From Bacteroidota bacterium (GTDB taxonomy: Bacteria; Bacteroidota; Bacteroidia; Chitinophagales; Chitinophagaceae), in the NCBI GenBank assembly GCA_003175695.1, contig PSRA01000122.1, positions 1-43,283 on the forward strand: a DNA stretch of 43,283 nucleotides, in the 5' to 3' direction. This document shows, in pieces, positions 1 through 7,922 of this stretch (the first letter of the stretch is position 1; each line of letters starts with the position of its first letter). The notes under the pieces were generated by a model. It made no database searches. It saw only the letters and a program-made list of their open reading frames with translations, and had not been told where the DNA came from. Both the position numbers and the translations under genes were made by a program.

Positions 1-75
1 AACTGGTAGACGCGCAGGACTTAAAATCCTGTGACCAGAAATGGTTGTACGGGTTCAACTCCCGTCCCGGGTACC
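1..75 (+). tRNA. tRNA-Leu (UAA), 5' end cut by window
   Basis: The anticodon stem AGGA/TCCT carries the 7-base loop CTTAAAA, giving anticodon TAA. It is followed by a long variable arm (TGACCAGAAATGGTTGTAC region), a T arm with GGGTTCAACTCCC, and the 3' acceptor strand CCCGGGT with discriminator A at 73. The long variable arm and UAA anticodon identify leucine. The 5' acceptor strand and about the first dozen bases lie outside the window. Only CC follows the discriminator (74-75) and the next base is T, so the final A of CCA does not appear to be encoded. Confidence 0.93.
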
Positions 76-134
76 TCTCTCCCAATGGTGCATTTGACTT
101 AACTAAATTGCGTCAATCAACTAAAGATGCACCT

Positions 135-611
135 ATGCATTTCTGTAAGGTCAAGCGCATATTTCTGTTTGCCATTTTGATTATTGGTTGTACGAAATCT
201 CAAAACAGTGGATACAAGGGGCCTCCCCTCCTGTCTACTGCGCCCTGGCTGCTTCGTTATACAGATACCCTTGCTATATCAGGTTCGGGTTACAAGGTGG
301 TTCGAATTCCTGCGTCCGGTTGCGCCCGGACGGATACGATTAGATTCCTGCCCTTTAATATAGCCACAATCAAAAGCGATAGTAATTATGTTGTAACGGG
401 TTCTTGCGGCCTTCCAGTGCACGGGATTTGGCTTTCTTCTCCAGACAGCTTGAGCTCATTTGGATTGCCTTCCGACACAACGGGATTATTACCCGGGTAT
501 GCAAAGATTGAGCTGCTGACTAAAGACTCCATGACTCTTACGCAACGGTCCAGTTTTCGAAATCCCGACAGTCTTTTTGCCAACTTTGTCACGATGAGAT
601 ATTCTCACTGA
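135..611 (+). CDS. Small lipoprotein of unknown function
   Basis: This encodes 158 residues. The open frame extends back into the tRNA, but ATG at 135 is the sensible start because it opens a typical lipoprotein signal: a basic n-region (KVKR), a hydrophobic core, and lipobox IIGC with Cys19. The mature part is Ser/Thr-rich and contains several Cys residues. No family is recognised. The protein is probably anchored in the outer membrane or periplasm. It converges on the FtsX-type permease gene, with 26 bases between the stops and no clear terminator. Confidence 0.7.
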   Translation: MHFCKVKRIFLFAILIIGCTKSQNSGYKGPPLLSTAPWLLRYTDTLAISGSGYKVVRIPASGCARTDTIRFLPFNIATIKSDSNYVVTGSCGLPVHGIWLSSPDSLSSFGLPSDTTGLLPGYAKIELLTKDSMTLTQRSSFRNPDSLFANFVTMRYSH

Positions 612-637
612 ACTCAGACTCTTTTCAAGAAGCGAAG

Positions 638-3052
638 CTACTCAGCACGAAGGCTCTTTGTCGGATTTGCTACAGCAACCCGAATTGCCTGCCAGCATAC
701 AGTAACCAGTGCAATGAATATCGAAACAATGCCGGCTAGTACGAATATCCACCAGGAAAGCAATGTCTTATAAGCAAATCCCTCCAGCCATCTGCTCATT
801 AAATACCATGCAACAGGCGTGGCAATTAAAAAAGCAATCATGACCAATTTTACAAACTCTTGCGAGAATAGGGACACAATTTCCTTCACCGACGCGCCCA
901 ATACTTTTCGAACGCCGATTTCTTTCACGCGCTGCTCTGCTGAGAACATGGCAAGACCCAACAAGCCGAGACAAGAAATGATGATGGCAAGTGTTGTAAA
1001 CAAATTGGATAATTTGAAAATGACCATTTCAGCACGGTACATTTTTTCATATTCCTCTTCCACAAACTGGTAACCGAAAGCATATTTCGGATTGATATCC
1101 TTATAAACCTTTTCCAGGCTTGCGATCGCCTGTTTTGTTTCGCCGGGTTTGGTGCGTACCATTATCACTCCAAAATATTCTCCTTCTTTTACATCAATTA
1201 CCACAGGTTTAATTCTCTCACGCAACGATTGCGTGTTATAATCTTTCAATACTCCAATAATGTGTCCTCTTTTTCTCCAGGCGGAAATCCATTTTCCGAC
1301 AGGGTTTTTCATACCCATCTGCCTTACCGCTTCTTCATTCACCATAAAGGCATCAGTTGAATCAGTGGCAATGTCCTTTGAAAAGCTTCTTCCTTCAGCA
1401 ACCTGCAGCTTCATCAGCTTGATGAAATCAAATCCAACTGATGAAGGCAAAAAACCTACTTTATCATTGAGCGATTTTCCCTCCCAGTTTATGGCATCAT
1501 CCACCACAAAACTCATGTCATGCGGAGTTTCGGTGCTCCTATCTATCATAGCAATGCCGGGCATTTTTAAAGCTTCATTTTTAAACAACAGGTATTTGTT
1601 CTTATTTGCCAGCTCACCTTCAATCCGCACGTACAAAAGATTTTCGCGGTCGTATCCCAAATGGGAATTCTGAATAAAACCTATTTGGCGGGTTATAACG
1701 ATAGTTGAAATGATTAAAATGATTGAAAGCACAAATTGAAAAACTGTCAGACTTCTTCGAAATAAAACGGAGCCTTTCGTGAATTGAAGTTTTCCTTTCA
1801 AAACTTGAACGGGCTTGAGTGATGAAAGATATAACGCGGGATAACTTCCGGAAATCAAACCCGTGACAAATACAACCACCAGCAAAAAAGCCCAGAAAGA
1901 TAACTGTGTGATAGGCGGAACAATATGTTTTCCGGTAAAGGCATTAAATGCGGGTAATAAAGCGTAGACAAAGCCAATAGAGATTAGCAAAGCCAGAAAG
2001 GCAAAAAGCAATGATTCAGCAAAAAATTGCGCGATAAGGTAACCACGATTTGAACCAACTACTTTTCTCAGTCCTACTTCTTTTGCCCGTTTCACTGACC
2101 GGGCGGTTGTAAGGTTCATGAAGTTGATGCATGCAATGATGAGCACAAACAAAGCAATCAGGCTAAAAATGCGCACATATTCAATTCTTCCGGCGGTTGG
2201 TCTGCCATTTACAAAAATGTTGTGCAGATATTGATCTCCTAATAATTGTAAGCCGATAGTCGTTTTAGAATTGCCTTCTTTATCCAGGATCGGTCGCAGG
2301 TAGTCATTTATTTCTACTTCCACTTTGTTGGGATCAGCATGACTACTTAGTTCTGCGTAAGCGTATATATTGGGACTGGAAAATTCAAGTAATTTCTTTT
2401 GCGCATCCATGTTGAATAAAAAATCAAAATGCAGCGAGCTTTCTGACGGAAGGTTTTCAAAAACAGCCGTGACAGTAAAGTCAAGTTTATTTTCATATCG
2501 GACAGTCTTGCCCATGGCAAGGTGAGGGTTGCCAAAAAAAATCTCTGCCATCTTTCTTGAAATAGCAATACCATTCATTTGGGATAAAGCCCCTGATGCA
2601 TTGCCTTCGATAAGCGGATAACTGAAAATTTTAAAAAAATCTTTCCCTGCGCGCGATCCTTCCAGCTTAATTATTTTCTCACCGACCTGGAAAGTCTCCG
2701 GATGTCCCCAGGGCAACTCATACCCGGTGGCATAAAGAGCAAGGTGCTTTATCTCGGGAACCGCGCCAGGAACATCTTCCAGCACAAAATCCGGCACTAC
2801 GCCTCCATTTGCCTGTCGTAAAGGAGTAGCATATGAGCCATCTGATTTACCATTAGTTGTGGTTATCGTGTAGGCAACATAAAGATTGTCTTTATTCGCA
2901 TGAAAATTGTCGATGCCTTTTTCATCAAGAACCCATAAATAAATGAAGATGCAACAGCTTAATCCAAGCGCAAGCCCGGCAACGTTAATGATGGTATGCG
3001 TCTTATTCCTGATGATGTTGCGCCAGGCGGTCTTGAAGTAGTTCTTGATCAT
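638..3052 (-). CDS. FtsX/MacB-type ABC transporter permease
   Basis: The protein is 804 residues, the usual size of the duplicated MacB-like permeases common in Bacteroidota. An N-terminal membrane segment (about 20-43) is followed by a MacB periplasmic core domain. A first FtsX block of membrane helices (about 290-420) contains the family signature RAKEVGLRKVVGS. A second transmembrane segment and periplasmic domain follow, then a C-terminal FtsX block with EQRVKEIGVRKVLGAS. It ends in NPTKSLRAE. Such permeases work with a LolD/MacB-type ATPase in exporting lipoproteins, peptides or drugs, or in mechanotransmission across the inner membrane. No ATPase gene is adjacent, so the substrate is unknown. 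It resembles the permease at 24395-26824. Confidence 0.93.
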   Translation of the reverse strand: MIKNYFKTAWRNIIRNKTHTIINVAGLALGLSCCIFIYLWVLDEKGIDNFHANKDNLYVAYTITTTNGKSDGSYATPLRQANGGVVPDFVLEDVPGAVPEIKHLALYATGYELPWGHPETFQVGEKIIKLEGSRAGKDFFKIFSYPLIEGNASGALSQMNGIAISRKMAEIFFGNPHLAMGKTVRYENKLDFTVTAVFENLPSESSLHFDFLFNMDAQKKLLEFSSPNIYAYAELSSHADPNKVEVEINDYLRPILDKEGNSKTTIGLQLLGDQYLHNIFVNGRPTAGRIEYVRIFSLIALFVLIIACINFMNLTTARSVKRAKEVGLRKVVGSNRGYLIAQFFAESLLFAFLALLISIGFVYALLPAFNAFTGKHIVPPITQLSFWAFLLVVVFVTGLISGSYPALYLSSLKPVQVLKGKLQFTKGSVLFRRSLTVFQFVLSIILIISTIVITRQIGFIQNSHLGYDRENLLYVRIEGELANKNKYLLFKNEALKMPGIAMIDRSTETPHDMSFVVDDAINWEGKSLNDKVGFLPSSVGFDFIKLMKLQVAEGRSFSKDIATDSTDAFMVNEEAVRQMGMKNPVGKWISAWRKRGHIIGVLKDYNTQSLRERIKPVVIDVKEGEYFGVIMVRTKPGETKQAIASLEKVYKDINPKYAFGYQFVEEEYEKMYRAEMVIFKLSNLFTTLAIIISCLGLLGLAMFSAEQRVKEIGVRKVLGASVKEIVSLFSQEFVKLVMIAFLIATPVAWYLMSRWLEGFAYKTLLSWWIFVLAGIVSIFIALVTVCWQAIRVAVANPTKSLRAE

Positions 3053-3696
3053 TGGTCAAGCTGGATTTAAGTGAATAATATATTTGGTTGCGACGCGATT
3101 GGCATATCCTGGTATCTTTTTGTGATTCTACGTTTTTTGTTGAATTCCCAGTAGCCGTTTGAGAAGATGTTTTTGCCTTGCTCAAAAAGTGCTCAAAGCG
3201 TGTGCCAACGCGGAAATCCTTACTGGGCAATAGTTTTCCAGTGTTTAAGCCAACCGGATGTACCAAAAGTGAACACTTTCTGTGCGATTATAAACTTTGT
3301 CTTCGCGCATTTTTTTAACCGCAAGCGAAGCTGGAGGCAACGGTTGAAAGAGGGGAGAGCGATGATTAGTTTTGAAATAAAAAAATCGATAAAAATAAAA
3401 TCCTGGCTGCTACGGTAGCTTGTTTTGCAAAGGCCGTAATCGGCTGACCAGTGTCTAACGTTTAAGTGTAGTCGAAAATAGTTGTTGCAAAAAGCGACTT
3501 TTTCGTGAGTCCGTTAAAAGAATCGCGATACTTACCTATCACCCTGTTGATAAAATATCCAACCAATTTGAAATGGGTTCGCCCGGACGATTTCTCTAAT
3601 GGCACAATAGTTGTTTTATAATTTATACTTCACCCTGTTGCTGTGGAAATATTTTCACAATTACAAAGCAATATTTTACTATCAAATTTAATTTTT
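3053..3696. other. Divergent intergenic region, 644 bp
   Basis: This lies between the divergent FtsX permease and the first small secreted paralogue, so it should hold both promoters. Short open frames occur on both strands (3003-3266 minus, 3167-3418 plus), but they lack signal peptides, recognisable domains and sensible composition. I see no perfect TAnnTTTG promoter element, tRNA or strong hairpin. The last 35 bases before 3697 resemble the leader of the next paralogue (an AAAGCAAT...AATCAAATTT...TTTATG pattern), so the duplication that produced the pair included the leader. Confidence 0.5.
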
Positions 3697-4017
3697 ATGA
3701 AATCCACAAAATTGAAATTGGGAGCATTGGGAACGGTCCTGACCCTGGGATTATTTGCATTTACCACCGTTTTTTCCGGATCGATCAAGGGAAAAATTAC
3801 ACCCTCCGCTGCAGCTATGGGCGCCATGGCAATTTCTGGCACAGATACAGTTCGAGCGCTTATTGACAATGGCTCGTTTTCTATAAATAATGTAAAAGCC
3901 GGCACATATAAACTGGTCATCCAGGCTCTGCCTCCGTACAAAAATTTTGAAAAGGAAGGGGTGATGGTTGCCGATGACATGCCAACTGACGTTGGTGAAA
4001 TAAACCTGCAGAAATAG
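3697..4017 (+). CDS. Small secreted carboxypeptidase-regulatory-like protein, copy 1
   Basis: This encodes 106 residues starting at ATG 3697; the open frame upstream is longer, but here begins a signal peptide (MKSTKLK, then a hydrophobic stretch to about residue 24). The mature part begins with a beta-sandwich-like segment (IKGKITP) and has KAGTYKLVIQALPPY, the pattern of carboxypeptidase-regulatory/Cna-B-like domains in which a short tract describes a value carried by a beta strand. It is a paralogue of the next gene: 73 of 106 residues are identical by direct alignment, with no gaps. Function is unknown. The stop is 56 bases before the next start, so co-transcription is likely. Confidence 0.8.
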   Translation: MKSTKLKLGALGTVLTLGLFAFTTVFSGSIKGKITPSAAAMGAMAISGTDTVRALIDNGSFSINNVKAGTYKLVIQALPPYKNFEKEGVMVADDMPTDVGEINLQK

Positions 4018-4073
4018 TTGGTTTAACCCGCCGCATTAACAAAGCAATTTTTAACAATCAAATTTTATTCTTT

Positions 4074-4394
4074 ATGAAATCAACAAAATTGAAAATAGCA
4101 GCAATAGCCATGGTAGTAGCGTTTGGATTATTTGCGTTTAGAACCTTTAGTCCAGGAGCGATCAAAGGAACAGTTACTCCTACTGCTGCGGCTGTAAGCG
4201 CCATGGCAATTTCTGGAACGGATACATCAAAAGTCCTTATTGATAACGGCTCTTTTGCGATCAAAGAATTAAAGGCTGGTACTTATAAACTTGTCATCGA
4301 AGCCGTTCCGCCATACAAAAATTTTGAAAAAGAAGGAATCGAAGTTGCCGATAGCAAGGCCACCGACGTGGGTGAAATAAGCCTGCAGAAATAA
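4074..4394 (+). CDS. Small secreted carboxypeptidase-regulatory-like protein, copy 2
   Basis: This encodes 106 residues, the same length as the preceding gene and about 69% identical. It has a matching signal peptide (MKSTKLKIAAIAMVVAFGLFAF), the same IKG...TPTAAA mature N-terminus, and the same KAGTYKLVI and PPYKNFEKEG blocks. Divergence is concentrated in the signal peptide and in residues 52-66 and 89-96. The core strands are conserved, so both copies look functional. It is followed by a strong intrinsic terminator at 4437-4464, which ends this two-gene unit. Confidence 0.82.
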   Translation: MKSTKLKIAAIAMVVAFGLFAFRTFSPGAIKGTVTPTAAAVSAMAISGTDTSKVLIDNGSFAIKELKAGTYKLVIEAVPPYKNFEKEGIEVADSKATDVGEISLQK

Positions 4395-4436
4395 GTCGGT
4401 TTCAGGATTCTGGAATCTTATCGTTTGGATTTTCAA

Positions 4437-4464
4437 GTCGCCCCTCAAAAGGCGACATTTTTTT
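4437..4464 (+). terminator. Intrinsic terminator after tandem paralogues
   Basis: A 6-bp perfect stem GTCGCC/GGCGAC (4437-4442 and 4451-4456) encloses an 8-base loop, followed after one A by seven T (4458-4464). It lies 43 bases after the stop of the second paralogue and upstream of the next gene's start, as expected for a Rho-independent terminator. Confidence 0.8.
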
Positions 4465-4633
4465 GTGGATAACTCAAATAAAATAAATATATTAACAAGA
4501 CGTTGCACTATTAGGATCAGCTCATGTTCAATTTTTGAAATAAATTGCGCAGGCAATGTGAATAATCCGTAAACGCGGCCGTGAAATAATCAATACCAAG
4601 CAGCGTTGCACCTATTGACAAGTATAGTGAGTT

Positions 4634-5227
4634 ATGAAAGTTTACAATTTTACATTGGTGGCGCTGCTGGCATCATTAGCAATTGGATTTTACGGATGTG
4701 AAGGCAGGCCTGAAAGAAAAAAATTACCTGACTTTTTTAGCCTTGAGGGATGGGAAGACACACCCTTACCAAAGGCTGATAAAGTTCCTTTCTATCTGAG
4801 TGACACTACTATCACAGAAGGTGGCAAATTCGCCAGCTTTTTATCCATCACAATGGCCGATCCGATGTATGATTCAGTCGCGGTCCACATGGCCGAGAGT
4901 TATCAGCCTTTTGCCTCTATATTAATTGAAAAATGGGCTAAGGAAAAGAAGAAAGGCATTTTAATAGATCTTCGAACCACAACGGGCAGCAACATCCAAA
5001 GAGCAGATTTTCTTCTGAAAAAAAGCCTGCCTGATAATCCAAATTTTAAGATCCCAATCATATTTATCTGGGATCCATCATCTTCATACAGATATGATTA
5101 TTTCGTTAACGCGCTAGCCTCAATGCCTGACATAAAGTGCAGCCTTGTAAGTGAAAGCCGCCAGGTCGAAGGAGTTGGCAGGAACGACTGTTTTAGTCCT
5201 GTCCAACCAGACTTTGACCAGGAGTAA
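4634..5227 (+). CDS. Lipoprotein of unknown function upstream of a metalloprotease
   Basis: This encodes 197 residues. The N-terminus is a lipoprotein signal ending in the lipobox GFYGC (Cys22), and the following residues EGRPERKK do not suggest inner-membrane retention. The mature part has no motif I recognise. It has an alternating pattern suggesting an alpha/beta fold (GILIDLRTTTGSN, IPIIFIWDPSSSYRY). The next gene, a secreted metalloprotease, starts 44 bases downstream on the same strand, so the two are probably co-transcribed. A role as a partner, inhibitor or chaperone of the protease is possible but is only inferred from position. Confidence 0.72.
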   Translation: MKVYNFTLVALLASLAIGFYGCEGRPERKKLPDFFSLEGWEDTPLPKADKVPFYLSDTTITEGGKFASFLSITMADPMYDSVAVHMAESYQPFASILIEKWAKEKKKGILIDLRTTTGSNIQRADFLLKKSLPDNPNFKIPIIFIWDPSSSYRYDYFVNALASMPDIKCSLVSESRQVEGVGRNDCFSPVQPDFDQE

Positions 5228-5271
5228 AAATCGAGATCGAATATTATGTCACTCTTCAAAAAGCAAATATT

Positions 5272-7740
5272 TTGAAACCCAATCACATTAAGCCGCATCT
5301 ATTACTTGTCCCCGTCCTTGTTCTGGCATCTTTTTCTGCGATCTGCCAGGTGATACCAGCGCCATCAGACACTTTGGCCAAAAGAGACAGTGTTCCCAAG
5401 ATATACTCCAGGTCAAAAATTCAACCTTACAATAAGGTTATTACAAATAACTATATAACCCACCGGGGCCTGTTCACGGTGCATCAGTTGCAGGATACTA
5501 TATTTTTTGAGATCCCTGAGTCAATATTACACCGTGATATTATGGTAATTAACCGGCTAATAAAAGGGCCCGGCGGTACGGGTGTTTTCTCGGGAGAAGA
5601 ACTGGATGAACATACCATTCAGTTTGAAAAAGGCCCGGATTCTACTATCAGGATTAGATATGATTTGATAGTGAGCCAGGCTGATAGCGGGAGCGATATC
5701 TATAAGGCTGTTCAAAAATCAAACCTGAACCCAATAGTTATTTCATTTCCAATAAAAGCATTCAGCCCGGATTCGGGCTATGTAATAAATGTGTCGAAAT
5801 TTCTCAAAGACAGAACCTTTGTAAACAGCATTGACCCGGGTAGTTCTATTTCTAAAAGTGTTAACATTAATGGACTCAGGGATTTTTATGTCGAGTCAGT
5901 GCACGCCTATCCCATCAACGTGGAAATTTCGATCAGCAAGAATACCGACAGCAAAATACAGGGACTACCTCCAGGTACCCCAGTTACGCTTGAAACCCAT
6001 ACTTCTTTCATTGAGCTTCCGGAAAAACCCATGGAGCAAAGGGCATTCGATCCCAGGGTCGGTTATTTTGCGGACCAGGTCTACGCATTCGACGACCGCC
6101 AGCAAAAAACTGAAGACCGTAGATTCATTCTCCGCTGGCGCCTGGAACCAAAGGATGAGGATATTGAAAAATGGAAAAGAGGAGAATTGGTTGAGCCGAA
6201 GAATCCTATTATCATATATATTGATCCGGCCACACCAAAACAATGGCGGCCTTATCTGATCAAAGGAATCAACGATTGGCAGAAGGCTTTCGAGCAGGCC
6301 GGTTTCAAAAATGCAATAATGGGAAAAGAGTGGCCGGAATATAACCCGCTCATGCAGATGGATGACGCGAGGTATTCTTTTATCAATTATCTGCCTTCGG
6401 AAACAGAAAATGCATATGGTCCGAATATCCACGATCCACGCAGCGGCGAAATTATACAGACTCATATAGGCTGGTATCACAACGTGATGCAACTGTTGCA
6501 TGACTGGTATCTTATCCAGGCAGGTGCTACGGATTCAAGAGCAAGGCATCCGAAATTTGATGAAGAATTAATGGGTCAACTGATCAGGTTTGTAAGTAGT
6601 CATGAAGTAGGACACACACTTGGCCTCAGGCATAATTTCGGCAGCAGCAGTCAAACTCCCGTTGACAGTTTAAGAAGCAAAACTTACCTGGAAGCGCATG
6701 GGCACACTGCCAGCATCATGGACTATGCAAGGTTTGATTATGTGGCGCAGCCCGAAGATGATATCCCGGAGTATGACCTTTTCCCAAGAATTGGCGAATA
6801 TGATAAATGGGCAATCGAATGGGGATATAAATCCAGCAACGTTTCGGGATTTGAAGAAGATAAAAAAATCATGCGCCAGCTTATTGTTGACAGTCTCAGC
6901 AGCAACCCTCGGTTGTGGTTTGGTAACGGAGAAATTAAAAACAATGTTGATCCTCGCTGTCAGACCGAAGATCTTGGGGATGATGCGATGAAGGCGAGCA
7001 CATACGGCATAAAGAATTTACAAAAGATATTGCCCAACCTGCCTGAATGGACTAAGGAAGAAGGCGGAATTTATGACGGTCTTGACCAAATGTACCGGGC
7101 ACTTGAAAACCAATATTTCCGATATATGCAGCATGTCATGATGAATATCGGAGGCGTATACACTACGCGGCAGAGTGAGGGGCAAAAAATCGCTGTCTAT
7201 GAGGCCGTGCCCGCAGCTAAAGTTCGGGGTGCGCTTGACTTTTTCGACAAGCAGCTCTTCACGACACCTTATTGGATACTGGATAGCAACGTGATCAGCA
7301 AAGTTTCGATGCCATCACAACCTAATTTTGTAGAAGACCTTCAGATAAAAGCTTTAAATAAATTACTTGACATCGGTAAGATAAACCAGATTCTCGCGAA
7401 CAGAAAACAGTTTGGTGATAAAGCATTATCGGTTGATGAATATTTTAAGACCATACATCAAATTATCTGGAAAGAACTGAAAACAGGCAAGACTATTGAT
7501 CCCTACCGGAGAAACTTGCAGAAATCTTATGTAGGTGCTTTGCAGGAAATTCTCACTTCCAATAAACCTGAAGTTACTGAAACGGATGTGTATTCGATTG
7601 CCAGGGCAGACTTCATTCGACTTCAAAACGAAGTGCGCCAAGCCATCCCGAAACTTAAGGATGATATCAATAAATATCATTTGCAGGATATTGATGTTAG
7701 AATAAAAAATACCCTGGAAGCAAAACTGTCGATGCAGTAG
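5272..7740 (+). CDS. Secreted zinc-dependent metalloprotease (DUF5117/DUF4953 metzincin)
   Basis: This encodes 822 residues starting at TTG 5272, the only start codon in frame ahead of the signal peptide (HLLLVPVLVLASFSAICQ). The N-terminal and middle regions match the DUF5118/DUF5117 domains usual in this Bacteroidota family. The catalytic domain carries the metzincin zinc site HEVGHTLGLRH, with H444, E445, H448 and H454, and a Met-turn SIMDYARFDY about 20 residues later. It therefore hydrolyses peptide bonds, presumably outside the cytoplasm. The length is usual for the family and the gene is intact. It follows the unknown lipoprotein and is followed by a hairpin region. Confidence 0.9.
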   Translation: MKPNHIKPHLLLVPVLVLASFSAICQVIPAPSDTLAKRDSVPKIYSRSKIQPYNKVITNNYITHRGLFTVHQLQDTIFFEIPESILHRDIMVINRLIKGPGGTGVFSGEELDEHTIQFEKGPDSTIRIRYDLIVSQADSGSDIYKAVQKSNLNPIVISFPIKAFSPDSGYVINVSKFLKDRTFVNSIDPGSSISKSVNINGLRDFYVESVHAYPINVEISISKNTDSKIQGLPPGTPVTLETHTSFIELPEKPMEQRAFDPRVGYFADQVYAFDDRQQKTEDRRFILRWRLEPKDEDIEKWKRGELVEPKNPIIIYIDPATPKQWRPYLIKGINDWQKAFEQAGFKNAIMGKEWPEYNPLMQMDDARYSFINYLPSETENAYGPNIHDPRSGEIIQTHIGWYHNVMQLLHDWYLIQAGATDSRARHPKFDEELMGQLIRFVSSHEVGHTLGLRHNFGSSSQTPVDSLRSKTYLEAHGHTASIMDYARFDYVAQPEDDIPEYDLFPRIGEYDKWAIEWGYKSSNVSGFEEDKKIMRQLIVDSLSSNPRLWFGNGEIKNNVDPRCQTEDLGDDAMKASTYGIKNLQKILPNLPEWTKEEGGIYDGLDQMYRALENQYFRYMQHVMMNIGGVYTTRQSEGQKIAVYEAVPAAKVRGALDFFDKQLFTTPYWILDSNVISKVSMPSQPNFVEDLQIKALNKLLDIGKINQILANRKQFGDKALSVDEYFKTIHQIIWKELKTGKTIDPYRRNLQKSYVGALQEILTSNKPEVTETDVYSIARADFIRLQNEVRQAIPKLKDDINKYHLQDIDVRIKNTLEAKLSMQ

Positions 7741-7774
7741 GTTACTACCCTCTCTTATTACTTTTTAACCACAG

Positions 7775-7822
7775 AGATAAACGGAGGCACCCCAAGTATT
7801 TAGAGTGCCTTCATGTTTATCT
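7775..7822. repeat. Large interrupted inverted repeat after the metalloprotease
   Basis: Arm AGATAAAC (7775-7782) plus GAGGCAC (7784-7790) pairs with GTGCCTT (7805-7811) plus GTTTATCT (7815-7822). The small internal mismatch includes a two-base bulge, and the loop is 14 bases. There is no T-run, so it is either a degenerate terminator or a repeat-family hairpin. The flanking CCACAGAGATA...GGAGGCAC resembles the CCACACAGAGACACAGGCAC stretch near 24138-24157. Confidence 0.6.
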
Positions 7823-7907
7823 GAGGCCCTCCTGTGCACACTACTTTAAAAAAATTTGAAGAGTGGGCTGTTATTTGCACAATAAAATACATAAGAAAGA
7901 TGTATTC

Positions 7908-7915
7908 TAATTTTG
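7908..7915 (+). promoter_or_regulatory. Perfect -7 element (TAATTTTG) before the DUF5686 gene
   Basis: TAATTTTG fits the Bacteroidota -7 consensus TAnnTTTG exactly. No TTTG lies at the expected distance upstream (the nearest, 7874-7877, is 30 bases away). It is only 7 bases before the TTG start, so either the transcript has almost no leader or the motif is fortuitous. Confidence 0.3.
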
Positions 7916-7922
7916 TCCATAT

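Noticed and set aside
3003-3418. Open frames on both strands upstream of the first FtsX permease
   Set aside because: No signal peptide, domain or normal composition; they overlap the permease start or lie in its promoter region.
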